From contig NW_014012973.1 in the NCBI RefSeq assembly GCF_000611645.1, positions 1-13,558 of the forward strand: 13,558 nucleotides of DNA. Direction: 5' to 3'. This document shows, in pieces, positions 1-9,387 of the stretch (positions are counted from its first letter, which is position 1; every line of letters begins with the position of its first letter). The stretch comes from Monoraphidium neglectum. Its lineage: Eukaryota; Chlorophyta; Chlorophyceae; Sphaeropleales; Selenastraceae. The notes under the pieces were generated by a model, which was given only the letters and a program-made list of their open reading frames with translations, did not search any database and was not told the origin of the DNA. Both the position numbers and the translations under genes were made by a program.

Positions 1-2397
1 GTGGTGTCCTACCTGGTGAAGTACGGCCACCTGCTCATGATGGCCAGTGGGGCCGCACTGCCGGAGGACGACTGCCTGTACGTGGTGCTGGCCGGCATCA
101 TATCCGTGGCCTACTCCCCGGTGCTGGGGGAGACGCAGGAGTACTTCCTGGGGATAGGGGGCGTCTACAACCTCTACACAGCACTCACGGGTGGGCGGGC
201 ACTGGGGCGGGGGAGGAAAGGGAGTGCAGGGGGGCCAGTGGTCTTGCAAGGAGTCAGCTCCGTGCATCCCCGTGCAGGGCGGCTGCGTCATACAGCCTGG
301 TGGTGGTTGGGGCCAACACGACCACTCCTCGCCACGACCATGGCGCAGGCGAGCTGCTGCCGGGCCATTGTGACGTGTGGGCGCGGGGCAACGCCCTGGG
401 CAAGGGCCCCGTGCTGTTCTGCCTCACGGCAAGCGGCATCAAGAACATCAAGCGCCTGGCGGCAGGTGGGGCGCGGGAGGGGGCGAAAGGGCAGGGGGCC
501 CGGGGCGCAGGCAGGCATTGGCATGTTGGCAATTGCATCCTTGATTCTTGTTGCGCCTCCTGGGCAAGGGCTGCGCAGCAGCAGTTGGCACCACCCTTTT
601 CGCGCAAGGTAGACAGGGTGATGGACTAGAGCACGGGCCGTTGCGTTTCACAAAGAACATCGAGCCTCCGCAGGCGCCACGGTCTGGTCAGGAGGGATTA
701 CCCACCTTCGCTTGCTGATCTACCACCAACGCCGCCGCCCCATCGGCTCCTTTTTCTGCTCTCCCTTCCCTCCAGAGGGTGACGAGCGCTTTGCCCAGGT
801 GGAGCTGGACATGTACCGCCTGGCAGGTGGGCCCGGGGGACGCGGGGGCCGCATGGGGCGGGGGGTTGTGCTTGGACGGCAGGGGTATGAGGGTTCAGCA
901 CACGCCTCAACCTTGAGCTAGGATTGGATGGCGATGCTTGTGGATTGCTGTGAGTACCGGTTGCAATTGAGCTGGGCCCCTGCCTCGCTCCTGGCAGTGT
1001 CTCTGATAGAGTGGCCCCTCCTTTCAACATTTTACAACGTCCCTGCCGCATCCCACCCCAGGCCTGCTGATGGTTGAGCGCATGCGCCAGCAGTTTGAGA
1101 TCGAGGCCATCCAGGCCCTCACTCGCGCGGCACCAGACTTTGCAGCAGCCGACGCAGCGGGCCAAGCACCCCTGCCGCAGGCGACCCCTGTCCTGCAGCG
1201 CAGCACCACCACCACCGCGGTCGGGCGCCGCGCGGCGTGGGCGCGCCAGCAGGCCCCGCGCGTGTTCCAAGCGGTGACCCAGCAGCTGGGCCGCGCGGAG
1301 CTGCTGCAGCTGGGGCCGGACGAAGCGGTGACGCAGCACACCAGCGTGCTGCTCCTGGCAGGGTCGCTGCAGTGCGCCCCCACCTTCCCGGAGGGCTGCT
1401 CCGACTCAGGGCGCGACGCGGTGCGGTGGCTGTGCAGTGCGGGCAAGCACCGCGGCCAGGGGCTCCTGCCGGCGATGTGGGAGGTCCTGGGGCGAGAGGA
1501 CGTCGAGGCCGCCCCGGGTGAGAGGCGCGGCAGGCTGCACTGGGCTGGGGTGGCGGGGCAGAAGGGGTGCCACAACCGACTGCTGCTGGGCCGGCCACCA
1601 GGCCTCAAACCCTCACGAGGAGGGGCGATGAGGGACCCTCTGCTGATGCTGCCTGCCCAAGGCAGAAGCCATACCGCTCTCGGCCTTGTCCTCGCCCCTA
1701 GCTCTGCCCACCACGCCGCCCCGCTGCTCAACCACCGCTGCCCCACTCAACAGCGCACGTCCCGAGGCGGCAGCCGCGCGTGACCCTCACCGCCGGCCCC
1801 ACCGGCGCCACGCTCCTCGTCTGCCCTGGACCCTACGGCACCGTGCCGCCCCCTGAAAGCGCGCAAGACCCCGCGGGCCCCGCCCCGCCGCCCACCAGTG
1901 TGCCCGTCAGCGAGGCGGGCGCGGCGGCCCTGCTGCCTGTCCTCCACCGTGCCGGCAGCAGCCGCAACCTGGGTGCGGGGCTGCTCGGGGGCGGCCTGCC
2001 GCGCGGCCCTTCAGCCCTGGACCTGGTGATGATGCCACCACTGGCCGGAGTCAGCGGCCCCGCACCCATAGCTGCGGCCACGCCGCAGCAGCCTGTTGCG
2101 CCCGCACTTCAGCCCCCATCGCCGGCCCCGGCCCCGGAGCTGGAGCTGCAGCCATCGGGGCAAGCCGGGGCGGCGCTGCTGGCGGGCGGGGTGGGCCGCA
2201 TCAGCGAGGAGGAGGTGCGCTCGGGCGGCGGTGTCACAGCGGCCACTGGCGGCATAGGCAGCGGCGGTGGCGGCGGCTCGCGCGGCGCCGCAGCGGCGGG
2301 CCCGTCTCGTCGCAGCTTTTTGCCCCTCGAGGCTCGCGGCGCCTTGTGCCGCGAGAAGAAACTGCCCTTCAGCAGTGGTGGTGCAGGGCCGCAGTGA
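1..2397 (+). CDS. Large multi-exon protein, 5' partial; cyclic-nucleotide-binding-like region, possibly SOS1-type Na+/H+ antiporter tail
   Basis: Proposed exons are <1-190 (end uncertain), 278-465, 776-826, 1062-1517 and 1754-2397, with stop TGA at 2395. Junctions 465/776, 826/1062 and 1517/1754 all join at phase 1 with GT-AG ends. The first exon carries EDDCLYVVLAGIISVAYSP, then YFLGIGGVYNLYTALTG; the second carries SLVVVGANTTTP and ends in LFCLTASGIKNIKRLAA. The order (beta-strand LYVVLAG, then GG-x-YNLYTALTG) resembles a degenerate cyclic-nucleotide-binding fold, which is known from tails of SOS1-like Na+/H+ exchangers. That assignment is inference. Exon 4 starts with a charged helix (VERMRQQFEIEAIQAL) and holds a second strand pair (HTSVLLLAGSLQC). 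Exon 5 has VTLTAGPTGATLLVCPGPYG and then a Pro/Ala/Gly-rich, probably disordered tail of about 180 residues. No transmembrane segments are in view; they would lie upstream of the window. The exon 1/2 junction does not keep frame with a GT donor. That this is a real spliced gene is likely; the family is uncertain. Confidence 0.6.
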
Positions 2398-3108
2398 GCA
2401 GGCGCCTTGGTCCATCAACTGCAGGCATTTCCCTGCAGTGGTGCCGCGCGTAACCGCTGCAGCTGTGCAACCGGCCTCGCTTGCTGCCGCCTATCATGTG
2501 CGCGCTTTGCGCTTCCAGCACTCCTCTGACGCTTACCCCGTGTTTGGGGAAGGCGCGGGAGCAGCACATTCTTTTACCACATCCCTGCCCCCACGCAGCG
2601 CGTCGTTTTGGGAGCTACGCACATGCATGGCTGCCCTGTTGGTATTGCGGATAGGGCCATACATCTGGGACTTGGACAACAATTGTCACTGTCACACACA
2701 GATGCTTCACGCACTGTACACGGGGGCTTGAGGCATTTGAGGGCTGCTGGCTCAGCTGCCTCGTTTGAAACCATATGACGAGGAAGTGTTTGCGCTGCAA
2801 CTTATTGAGTTGACTTTGGGGGGCAGACTTGGAGACTTTGCACCGTCATCATGCGCTGCGGACTTTGTGTATCGATATCCCATGCCGATCAACTATGCGG
2901 CCCTTATCACAGGCGCTCAGAGGTAATCTGAAGCACCTCAGGCCACACTCCTTGCATGGACAGTGGGGAGTAAATGGTGGTGTTACACTGCCATATGTGA
3001 GCATCTCAGCAATTTCTTGGTCAAACTGTGCAGCGTCCCTCTGCACCAGCTGCCACGTGACCGGCGACCCACGTGTCTGTTGTCAAACGCTTCCTACGCC
3101 CCCCACTC
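2398..3108. other. Convergent intergenic region (3' ends of genes A and B)
   Basis: This is the tail-to-tail space between stop codons of the plus-strand gene A and the minus-strand gene B. The only clear element is a minus-strand TGTAA at 2983-2987 for gene B. I found no plus-strand TGTAA for gene A here, so its polyadenylation site is unknown. The base composition is less GC-rich than the flanking exons. The small open frames on both strands lack supporting splice or domain features, and I do not call a gene. Confidence 0.6.
2983..2987 (-). terminator. Putative TGTAA polyadenylation signal of gene B
   Basis: The plus strand reads TTACA, so the minus strand reads TGTAA, about 120 nt past the gene B stop codon. 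TGTAA is the established polyadenylation signal in chlorophyte green algae. Position and orientation fit gene B; the cleavage site itself cannot be seen. Confidence 0.55.
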
Positions 3109-5354
3109 TCAAGCGCCCCTGAGCTGCCGAGCCATGAGGGACTCGCGCTTGCGTCGGAAGGCGCTGTTGCGCAGCGGCACGTAGCGGCCCGCCAGCACCT
3201 GAGCATAGGTTTGGTCATGACTCATGAGCTGCCAGCCTATCATCAGGGTCGTTTGCGTCTTTGGGTCCAGGGGGCCCCTGCATAAACGCCGAGGCTGCCC
3301 TTGTGTTGTCCTCCCACATGTTGCACGCGTCCTTCGCCAGCACCCCCCACCCCCCACAGACCTGTCCCTCCAGAAAGTTCTCCAGGTGGGCCACCTCCAG
3401 GGCGTGCAGCTGTGCGAGGTCCTGGGCCACCACCCTGAACCGCGCCGCCCTGCGCCCCGCCTCCTCCAGCCGCCGCAGCTCCAGCTCGTCGCGACCCTGG
3501 CCTGCGCGCTGCAGGAGCACCTACAGTGAGGGGGGTCCAGTGCGTGCTAGTGCACTTGACAATCCCTGTGGCGTTCATCAAACAGTGATACCAGCGCCAA
3601 GCAATGACAGGGTGCTGCAACGGCAACATGCTGCATTGTTCATGACATTATGCGGGCTTCTCCGGGGATGATTGAGCTGTGATCCGCCGCAGCCATGCTC
3701 CCGGATAGCCCCCGGCTGTTCTGCCTCACCTCAACCTCCGCCTGCTGCCGCACGCCCAAGCGCCCTGCCCTGAGCGCCCAGCCTGCCTCATGCGCTGCCT
3801 CCGCCGCTGCCCTGTCGGCCTGTAGCAGCTGCTGCGCTCCACGTGCCACCTCGTGCGCGGCGCGGTATTCTCCCTGCAGCAGGCACGCAGGGGGTCCTCC
3901 ACTCAGCTGGCCGTGTTCAGCTTGGTTGCAGCGGGCAGCTGCAACATGGCAAGGAGTCAGCCTGCAGGGCTCTGCTGCTCAGGCATGAATCCGTCCGCCA
4001 AGGGATGCTCAGCATCCTGTAAAATTCAAACCCGCACCTGTTTTACAAGAACCCCTTCAACACGCCGCTGGCCGATGTACTGCGCACTTGGACGAAATGC
4101 CTGGGGACGCCGGGCCTCAGCCTCAGCGCGCGCAGCCGCCAGTTGAGCGGCCTGAGCAGCCTTCAGCGCCGCCAGCTGGGCGACTACCGCCGCCTCGTAC
4201 TGCCTGGTGCGGTCCGCCCATTCCTCATCTGCCTGCTTGCTGTCCTGGGGTTGATGGTGGGTTGGGATGCAATCACACCATGCAGCGCAGCGCATACATA
4301 GCGAAGCAGCAACATCTTTGCTGCATGCACAAGCTCACACGTTCTTTGCACGGGAGTGCAAACCCCGCCGCAAGCTGCCCGTTTCAAAGCACGCCCCCGT
4401 CGCACCCTGTGAAACGCCTCCTGCAGATGCCTGAGCTCGGCCGCCTGAGAGGACACCAGCTCCGCCCTCAGCCGCTCAGCCTGCGCCGTGCGCAGGTCCT
4501 GCAGGCGATGGTGCGCGGCGCGCGCCTCTGCGTAGCGCCCCGTCAGCTCGCAGCCCTTGCGGTGTTCGTCCAGCCGCTGCATGTACGCGCGCACCGCCTC
4601 GTCAGCCTCCAGGTGCCCCGTCACCATCCGCGTCGCGCGCTTCTGAGTCATGCCGCGCTGCAGCGTGCCAACGGTGCAGCCGCTGCTGAGGGCGCTGGGC
4701 TGAGGGCCGCCCAGGGGGCTGCTGGGCCCTGCCAGAACCTCTACCAGAACCAGTCTGGGAGGATTGTGGTGGGATGGCACACGCGCGAAACGTGAGATCT
4801 TGCAGCTTGTTTCAGTCGGCACTGGTAAGCGCAAGGGTGGGTGCGGGAGACAGGCGCTGGCCCCGTATTGCCACCCCGCAGGACTGCTGCACATTACGGC
4901 TGCTTCCTGCCGGCCGTACCCTAACTTCCCCTCCCCGGCTGAGGCAGCCTCCCACAGCTCACATCTCCTCGAGACAAATGCTCTCCTCAGCAGACGCCAG
5001 GCCAAGGTGCGCCAGCGCTTCTTGAACCTGTTTGGAATTGGCATCTAGGAGTTTGGATTGCAGGGCCACAGCGCACGAAGCGCGCAACCAGTACTGCGAT
5101 GCCTACAAACTGTCATCCACCCCACCCACCTGCTGCGGTGTTATGTCCAGCTGCAGCGCCTCACGAAGCACACTTGGCAGCGACGCAACTGGCAGCGTTC
5201 TGCCCGTTGCGTGCCGTGAAAAGGCTGCTTCCAGTGATGCCAAAACATCTCTTTGTGGCATAGAGCTCAATTGAAGCTTCTTCATGGCGGCTGGGGGCGG
5301 CAGTCCCACACACGAAGGCTCAGAACGCTGCGCAGCGCCCTCGGCTGCCGCCAT
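3109..5354 (-). CDS. Coiled-coil protein of unknown function, seven exons, complete
   Basis: Exons on the complement strand are 5354-5126, 5044-4963, 4685-4406, 4244-4038, 3873-3730, 3520-3362 and 3198-3109. They join in frame (phases 1, 2, 0, 0, 0, 0) to about 396 residues. The start is the first ATG in the open frame; upstream codons hold only a TTG. Residues 1-104 form a helical N-terminus (SMPQRDVLASLEAAFSRHA, then LPSVLREALQLDITPQQV) resembling a degenerate EF-hand pair without visible calcium ligands. Residues 105-367 are almost continuous charged coiled coil. Two blocks look alike: TGRYAEARAAHHRLQDL near 150 and KQGEYRAAHEVARGAQQL near 265-282. Other notable segments are SAQYIGQRRVEGVLVKQ before the second block, and the C-terminal block GRDELELRRLEE with ALEVAHLENFL. 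The basic tail ends in RRKRESLMARQLRGA. The layout recalls long coiled-coil proteins conserved among ciliated protists, but I cannot name a family. The last acceptor is uncertain (exon 7 could start at 3231 instead, also in frame), as is the exon 3 acceptor (several in-phase AGs). Confidence 0.75.
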
Positions 5355-5923
5355 GCTGCAGTACTGCTGACGCCCCCTGGTTTGGAGGCACGGATTTGCT
5401 GGTGCCTTGTAAGACAAAAATAAAGAAATAAAGGTATAAATTCACCACGTATCACGCCCGTGCTGAATGAAGGCCTCGCTCGTGGGCCACGTTTCTCGGA
5501 GTACGTACATATATCCGCCGGCAGCTCGGACACCAATGCTTCAAATGGCAAATACGTTACAAATGTTTGAGACATTATCAGAAGCAACAGCACACGTGGG
5601 ATAATTGCGCATGAGATCGCGCCAGCAGTGCAGATGCAGCGACGCAACGGTCGGGGGGAAATCAGAAAGCGTGGACATGGCGAAAGCTCGCCGCGGATCA
5701 CGGATTGGCTGAATGGTGCTGGATTGCAGTTACGTGTGGCAATCATTGTCGCTGAGTTCGTATCGCTGCGATTGTCACCGCGGGGGTTGGCGGGCACAGG
5801 TTGTGCACGAAGTCATGGCAGCGGGCATGGCCCAAACTTGCTGCAACAAACCACGCAAGCTACACGTGGATAGGCCGGTGGCATAAAGAAGATGCGAAGG
5901 CTCACATTGTCAATCTCTTGAGT
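5355..5923 (-). promoter_or_regulatory. Intergenic region: gene C 3' UTR and gene B upstream region
   Basis: Genes C and B are head-to-tail on the minus strand, 569 bp apart. The half nearest gene C should be its 3' UTR, with a TGTAA at 5557-5561. The half nearest gene B should carry its promoter and 5' leader. On the minus strand it holds a T-rich stretch at about 5410-5445 containing TTTATA, some 80 nt upstream of the ATG, which could be a weak TATA-like element. I see no convincing open frame or RNA gene here. Confidence 0.4.
5557..5561 (-). terminator. Putative TGTAA polyadenylation signal of gene C
   Basis: The minus strand reads TGTAA here, about 363 nt beyond the gene C stop codon. 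It is the first such pentamer in that direction. The distance is long but plausible for green-algal 3' UTRs. Confidence 0.45.
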
Positions 5924-8424
5924 TCAAGGGTATATTGCACCGAGCTGTTCGTCCCTCGCTGCGTCCTTGCCACGCCGCGTCGCACCACGCCGTTCCCCCC
6001 AAAACACACACAGCATGATGGTGCCCGCTACCCCCATGCAGAGTCCCAACACAACAGCCGCCAGCTCAAAGGATCCGAGCGCTGCCAGGATGGCACCGAC
6101 GACGATGGGCCCCGCAAACCCGCCCAGGCTGGCGCAGATGGCGTTGAACACAGACAGCGTCACAGCCGCCTGCGCAGGCGGTGTCAAGCCCGCCACGCGC
6201 GCGCACATGGTAGACTGCCCACCAAACGCAAAGCCCATCGCCGCCGTCAGCATCACAAAGCCACCAGACGGCGAAACGCGCACGACCGGCCCAAAGCAGG
6301 CCAGCACCGCCCCGCCGACGACATAGGGCACGCCGACATGCAGAGTTTTTTCTTTTCTCCTATCCGCGTGCCAGGCCACCGCCATTGTTGACAGCAGCGC
6401 AACAACATAAGGAATTGTGGCGAGCAATGCGGCGTTGACACTGCTCTTGTGGGCGCCAGCCGTGACCGACGCGGAGGACAGGGCAGTGTTGTTCAGGAGG
6501 TTGGCGATGATGAGCGGCAGGAAGGAGCTCAGGGTGAAGGCTGACAGGGCTGCGCAGCAGGGGCAGGGGGCAGAGGAGCATGAGTCACCACGCAAAAGTG
6601 AGGGTCTACGAGAAGGGTGGCCCATGGGCGTGCTCTTGTGATGGAAACGCGGCGGCCTGTACACCAGTCCATATGAGTGCTCACAATACCTCAGGCCAGT
6701 GACTCCCGATGCTGCCCCTGCCAAGCCCCACACGACTGTGCCTCACCCCAGAGCAGGCCGACCACGATGAACACCCAGAGCAGCGGCGTGCGCAGCGCTT
6801 CAGCCACCATTGCCAGCGTGCCACGCACGGTGGGTCGCAATCGAGCTGTGTCGGCCCCCTCTGCTCCGTGAACCTGCAGGCGAGGTAGGACATGCGGAGA
6901 CCAGCAGAAGGAGTGCTGCTCGGTGACAAGGCGCAGGCCTGGCGTTCAGATGGGGCGCTGTGGTGTGGAACCATTCATGGAAGGTCATACAGCACCCGCA
7001 ACATGCCAAGCACTGCTGACTGGTCCACAAGCGCCCAACCATGTCCCTTGGCGGGCGGTGTCGCCCCTCATCTCACCGCGTGGTGCAGGGCCTCGCGCTG
7101 CCGCGGCGTCAGCCACCACGCGCTGAGCGGCTCCGAGGGCAGTAGTCCCCATACAGCCAGCCCCACGCCTATGGTGGGAAGCCCCTCAATCAGGAACAGC
7201 CACCGCCAGCCCGCGACACCGTGGACGCCGCCCATGCTGAGCAGCGCGCCCGCTATCGGCGCCGAGATCGCCGCCGAAATGCTACTGCACACTATGACGG
7301 CTGCGTAGGGTTTGACCAGCCTGTCGTAGGGGTAGTAGGCCGACAGCACGTGCCACGCACAGGGGCTGGAGCCGGCTTCAAATGCGCCCAGCAGCAGGCG
7401 CAGCGCAAAAAGCTAGTGGGGTGTGTGCATGCGAGTGTCGAGGGGACGGGTGATTGGCGATTTGTGCATGTTGCAGCAGAATGATCAGGAACGGCCGCAC
7501 TTTCTTGAAAGCTTCAGACCGCAGAAGTTCTGCGCTCGTACTGGTGAACCGGATTGTGTGCTGACAGATGGCGCCCTTCCACCCTCCCCCGGGCCGGCGC
7601 TAGCTGCCCGTCAGCCCCCTCACCTGCGCCTCGTTCCTCACGAGTGCAGTGGCGCAGGCCACCATGCCCCAGCCAATGATAATGGCACCATACCACCACC
7701 TCAAGCCCACGCTCAACGCCAAGCAGGCGCTGGGCACCTGCAGGGCTCCGTACGTCAGGTAGAAGAGGCCTGGGGGGCCCAGGCGTGGTGTGTGGAGGGA
7801 GGGGGGGGGGCGCAAAGGTGGGCCCCGGGGATGCACGGCAGGACCAAGGGGGAAAGAAGCGGTGATGATGAGAGTAATGCAGCCGCTGTACCCTGGTTTT
7901 GTTGCAACCACGCTGCCTGCTGTGTTTCTTACCTGCACCCGACATCAACCTATGGCTCGCCCCAGTGTACGCACCCCGCGCTCACAGGCGCACCAGATGC
8001 AACGCCGTATGTGGTGGCCCCAAAGCCCAAATCATTGTTCATGTCAGCTGCTGCAAAGGACAGTGTACCACGGTCCAGGGTCTGCATTGTGCATGCTGCC
8101 ATGATGAGCGGCAGCACTACCCAAGACACCCTGTGACACCAGGACAGATGCGGCGTTGGCGCAATTGATGTTGGGCACAACGTTGTGAATGCAACTTAAG
8201 TTTGCGCCTGCGCCTGGAGCTACCTGAATATTTCAGGCGACTCGCAAAAGTGGGTTTGGAGTGGGTGCGAATCCACCAAGAACAACAACCTGGGCGCCTC
8301 GCAGGCAGTCACCGCCGTCGCATAGCGGGCACCGACGAGCGACGATGCATCACGCCCACCTGCGCAAAGCGTTCGGGACATCCTGGTGCTCGTCATTCGT
8401 GCCTTTGCCGGAGGCGCTCCCCAT
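5924..8424 (-). CDS. MFS transporter, anion:cation symporter (ACS) family-like, six exons, complete
   Basis: Exons on the complement strand are 8424-8360, 8130-7994, 7769-7624, 7412-7077, 6873-6747 and 6549-5924. All five junctions are GT-AG and in phase (2, 1, 0, 0, 1), giving about 478 residues, normal for this family. The ATG opens a short polar N-terminus (MGSASGKGTNDEHQDVPNAL) before TM1. Family landmarks in order are TLDRGTLSFAAADMNNDLGF after TM1 (ACS type LDRxNLxFAxxxMxxDLG), VGLRWWYGAIIIGWG in loop 2-3/TM3, LLLGAFEAGSSPCAWHVLS in TM4, and GWRWLFLIEGLPTIGVGL in TM6 with WWLTPRQREAL in the central loop. The second half holds WHADRRKEK in the loop 8-9 position. Several hydrophobic segments follow, and the C-terminus is basic. 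Members are proton-coupled importers of small organic anions (tartrate, hydroxyphenylacetate, allantoate, vitamins); the substrate here cannot be read from sequence. It is expected in the plasma membrane or another membrane. Confidence 0.88.
7801..7810 (+). repeat. G10 homopolymer inside gene C intron 2
   Basis: An uninterrupted run of ten G on the plus strand, preceded by a purine-rich stretch and followed by more G-rich sequence. In the gene C transcript it is a C-run, 31 nt upstream of the intron 2/exon 3 boundary, so it may act as part of the polypyrimidine tract. It is prone to length variation and sequencing error. Confidence 0.8.
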
Positions 8425-8683
8425 ACCTCCAAGACGTGGCCGAACTGTGAATGATGAGATGAGTACTAGATCGCTAGGAAGTGCTTATGTACAGCCAGAC
8501 TATCATAAAGTTGAATGAATAATCTGTGCGAAGGTGGCATTCCATTTTTTTATCACCGGGACGCCGTTGTCAGCCTTTGCCGAAATGTGTGAGAAGCATT
8601 TTTCGCCACGCAGGTGTCTTGTAGAATCGACGCCCATGTGAGAAAACCGATCAGCTCATATAAGCGCTTGGGATAGCAGACGC
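8425..8683. promoter_or_regulatory. Shared divergent promoter region of genes C and D
   Basis: This 259-bp gap separates the start codons of the minus-strand gene C and the plus-strand gene D, so both promoters and 5' leaders must fit here unless upstream non-coding exons exist. It is notably more AT-rich than the flanks, especially 8455-8560. A plus-strand ATATAAG lies at 8658-8664. It could be a TATA box, but it is only about 25 nt before the proposed gene D ATG, which leaves little or no 5' UTR. On the minus strand GATAAAAAAATGG at about 8546-8558 is a TATA-like candidate for gene C. Confidence 0.45.
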
Positions 8684-9321
8684 ATGGCACCTTACATCTC
8701 ACATGGCCCCAGAAGCGCTGCAGCAGCAGGCGTCGCAGTCGTGCTTGTTCTGGCTGCAGCCGTTGCTCAATGGCTCTTCTCCAGGTGAGGGGGGCACCAA
8801 GGCTTTGTTGAAGATCACGGAGGTCCGATACAATGCCGGGCAAAGGTCTGTGTTGGTCGGTGTCCGTGCTGTTTTGAAGACTGACTGTGTTTGACCGCTG
8901 TGGCACGTGCACCCAGGGCACATGCCGATTTGGATGAGACGACTGCAAACAGCCCAACCCGAACGGAGGACGCCTTGCAGCCTTGGCCGCAGTGCCAGGA
9001 CGGCCATGGCGTCAGCAAACCCATGCTGCTGGCGCCTGCTGTGCATGCTGCTGGACAGCTATCGCCCGCTGCGGAGCCAGGATGTCAGGCTCAGCGACAC
9101 CCTCCACAACTCGGCGCTGAGCGAAGCGTCGCTGAATACAACACAAGCTCAGCTCGCTGCTTGTTGCTGAAACGCAGCACACCACGGCTTCGGCTGCCCT
9201 CCCTGTCCCGCAGCCGAGCCCCTGGGCGCAAGAGCAGGAATCTGTTGCCAGGCGCCACGATGCAAGGGTCGGCTGGGGCAACGCTACATTTGCTGCCTGA
9301 GACTGAATTCCAGCAATCAGC

Positions 9322-9387
<66 letters not shown>

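Noticed and set aside
1..612. 203-codon plus-strand open frame as one uninterrupted exon
   Set aside because: After about 190 it reads into a G-rich intron and loses protein character; the convincing frame shifts to another register from 278.
698..1746. Long minus-strand open frames opposite gene A exons
   Set aside because: They are antisense shadows of GC-rich coding sequence, with Arg/Ala/Pro/Ser-rich low-complexity translations and no domains or splice logic.
3225..3250. C-box-like TGATGA on the minus strand suggesting an intronic snoRNA
   Set aside because: No D box (CTGA) at a suitable distance and no terminal stem.
4088..4795. 235-codon plus-strand open frame
   Set aside because: It is antisense to gene B exons and introns, which join in phase on the minus strand.
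4184..5044. 286-codon minus-strand frame as a single exon
   Set aside because: It runs through two introns of gene B; the exon 2 protein is in a different frame, and the true exon 3 is only 4685-4406.
5801..6391. 196-codon plus-strand open frame
   Set aside because: Antisense to the last exon of transporter C; no recognisable features.
7423..8136. 237-codon plus-strand open frame
   Set aside because: Antisense to exons 2 and 3 and introns of transporter C, whose minus-strand motifs are clear.
8262..8282. tRNA T-arm-like sequence (GGTGCGAATCC) in gene C intron 1
   Set aside because: The stem does not pair over five bases, and no acceptor, D or anticodon arm is found around it.
9323..9385. 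CRISPR-like or tandem-repeat array
   Set aside because: It is a plain trinucleotide microsatellite in a coding frame, with no spacers.
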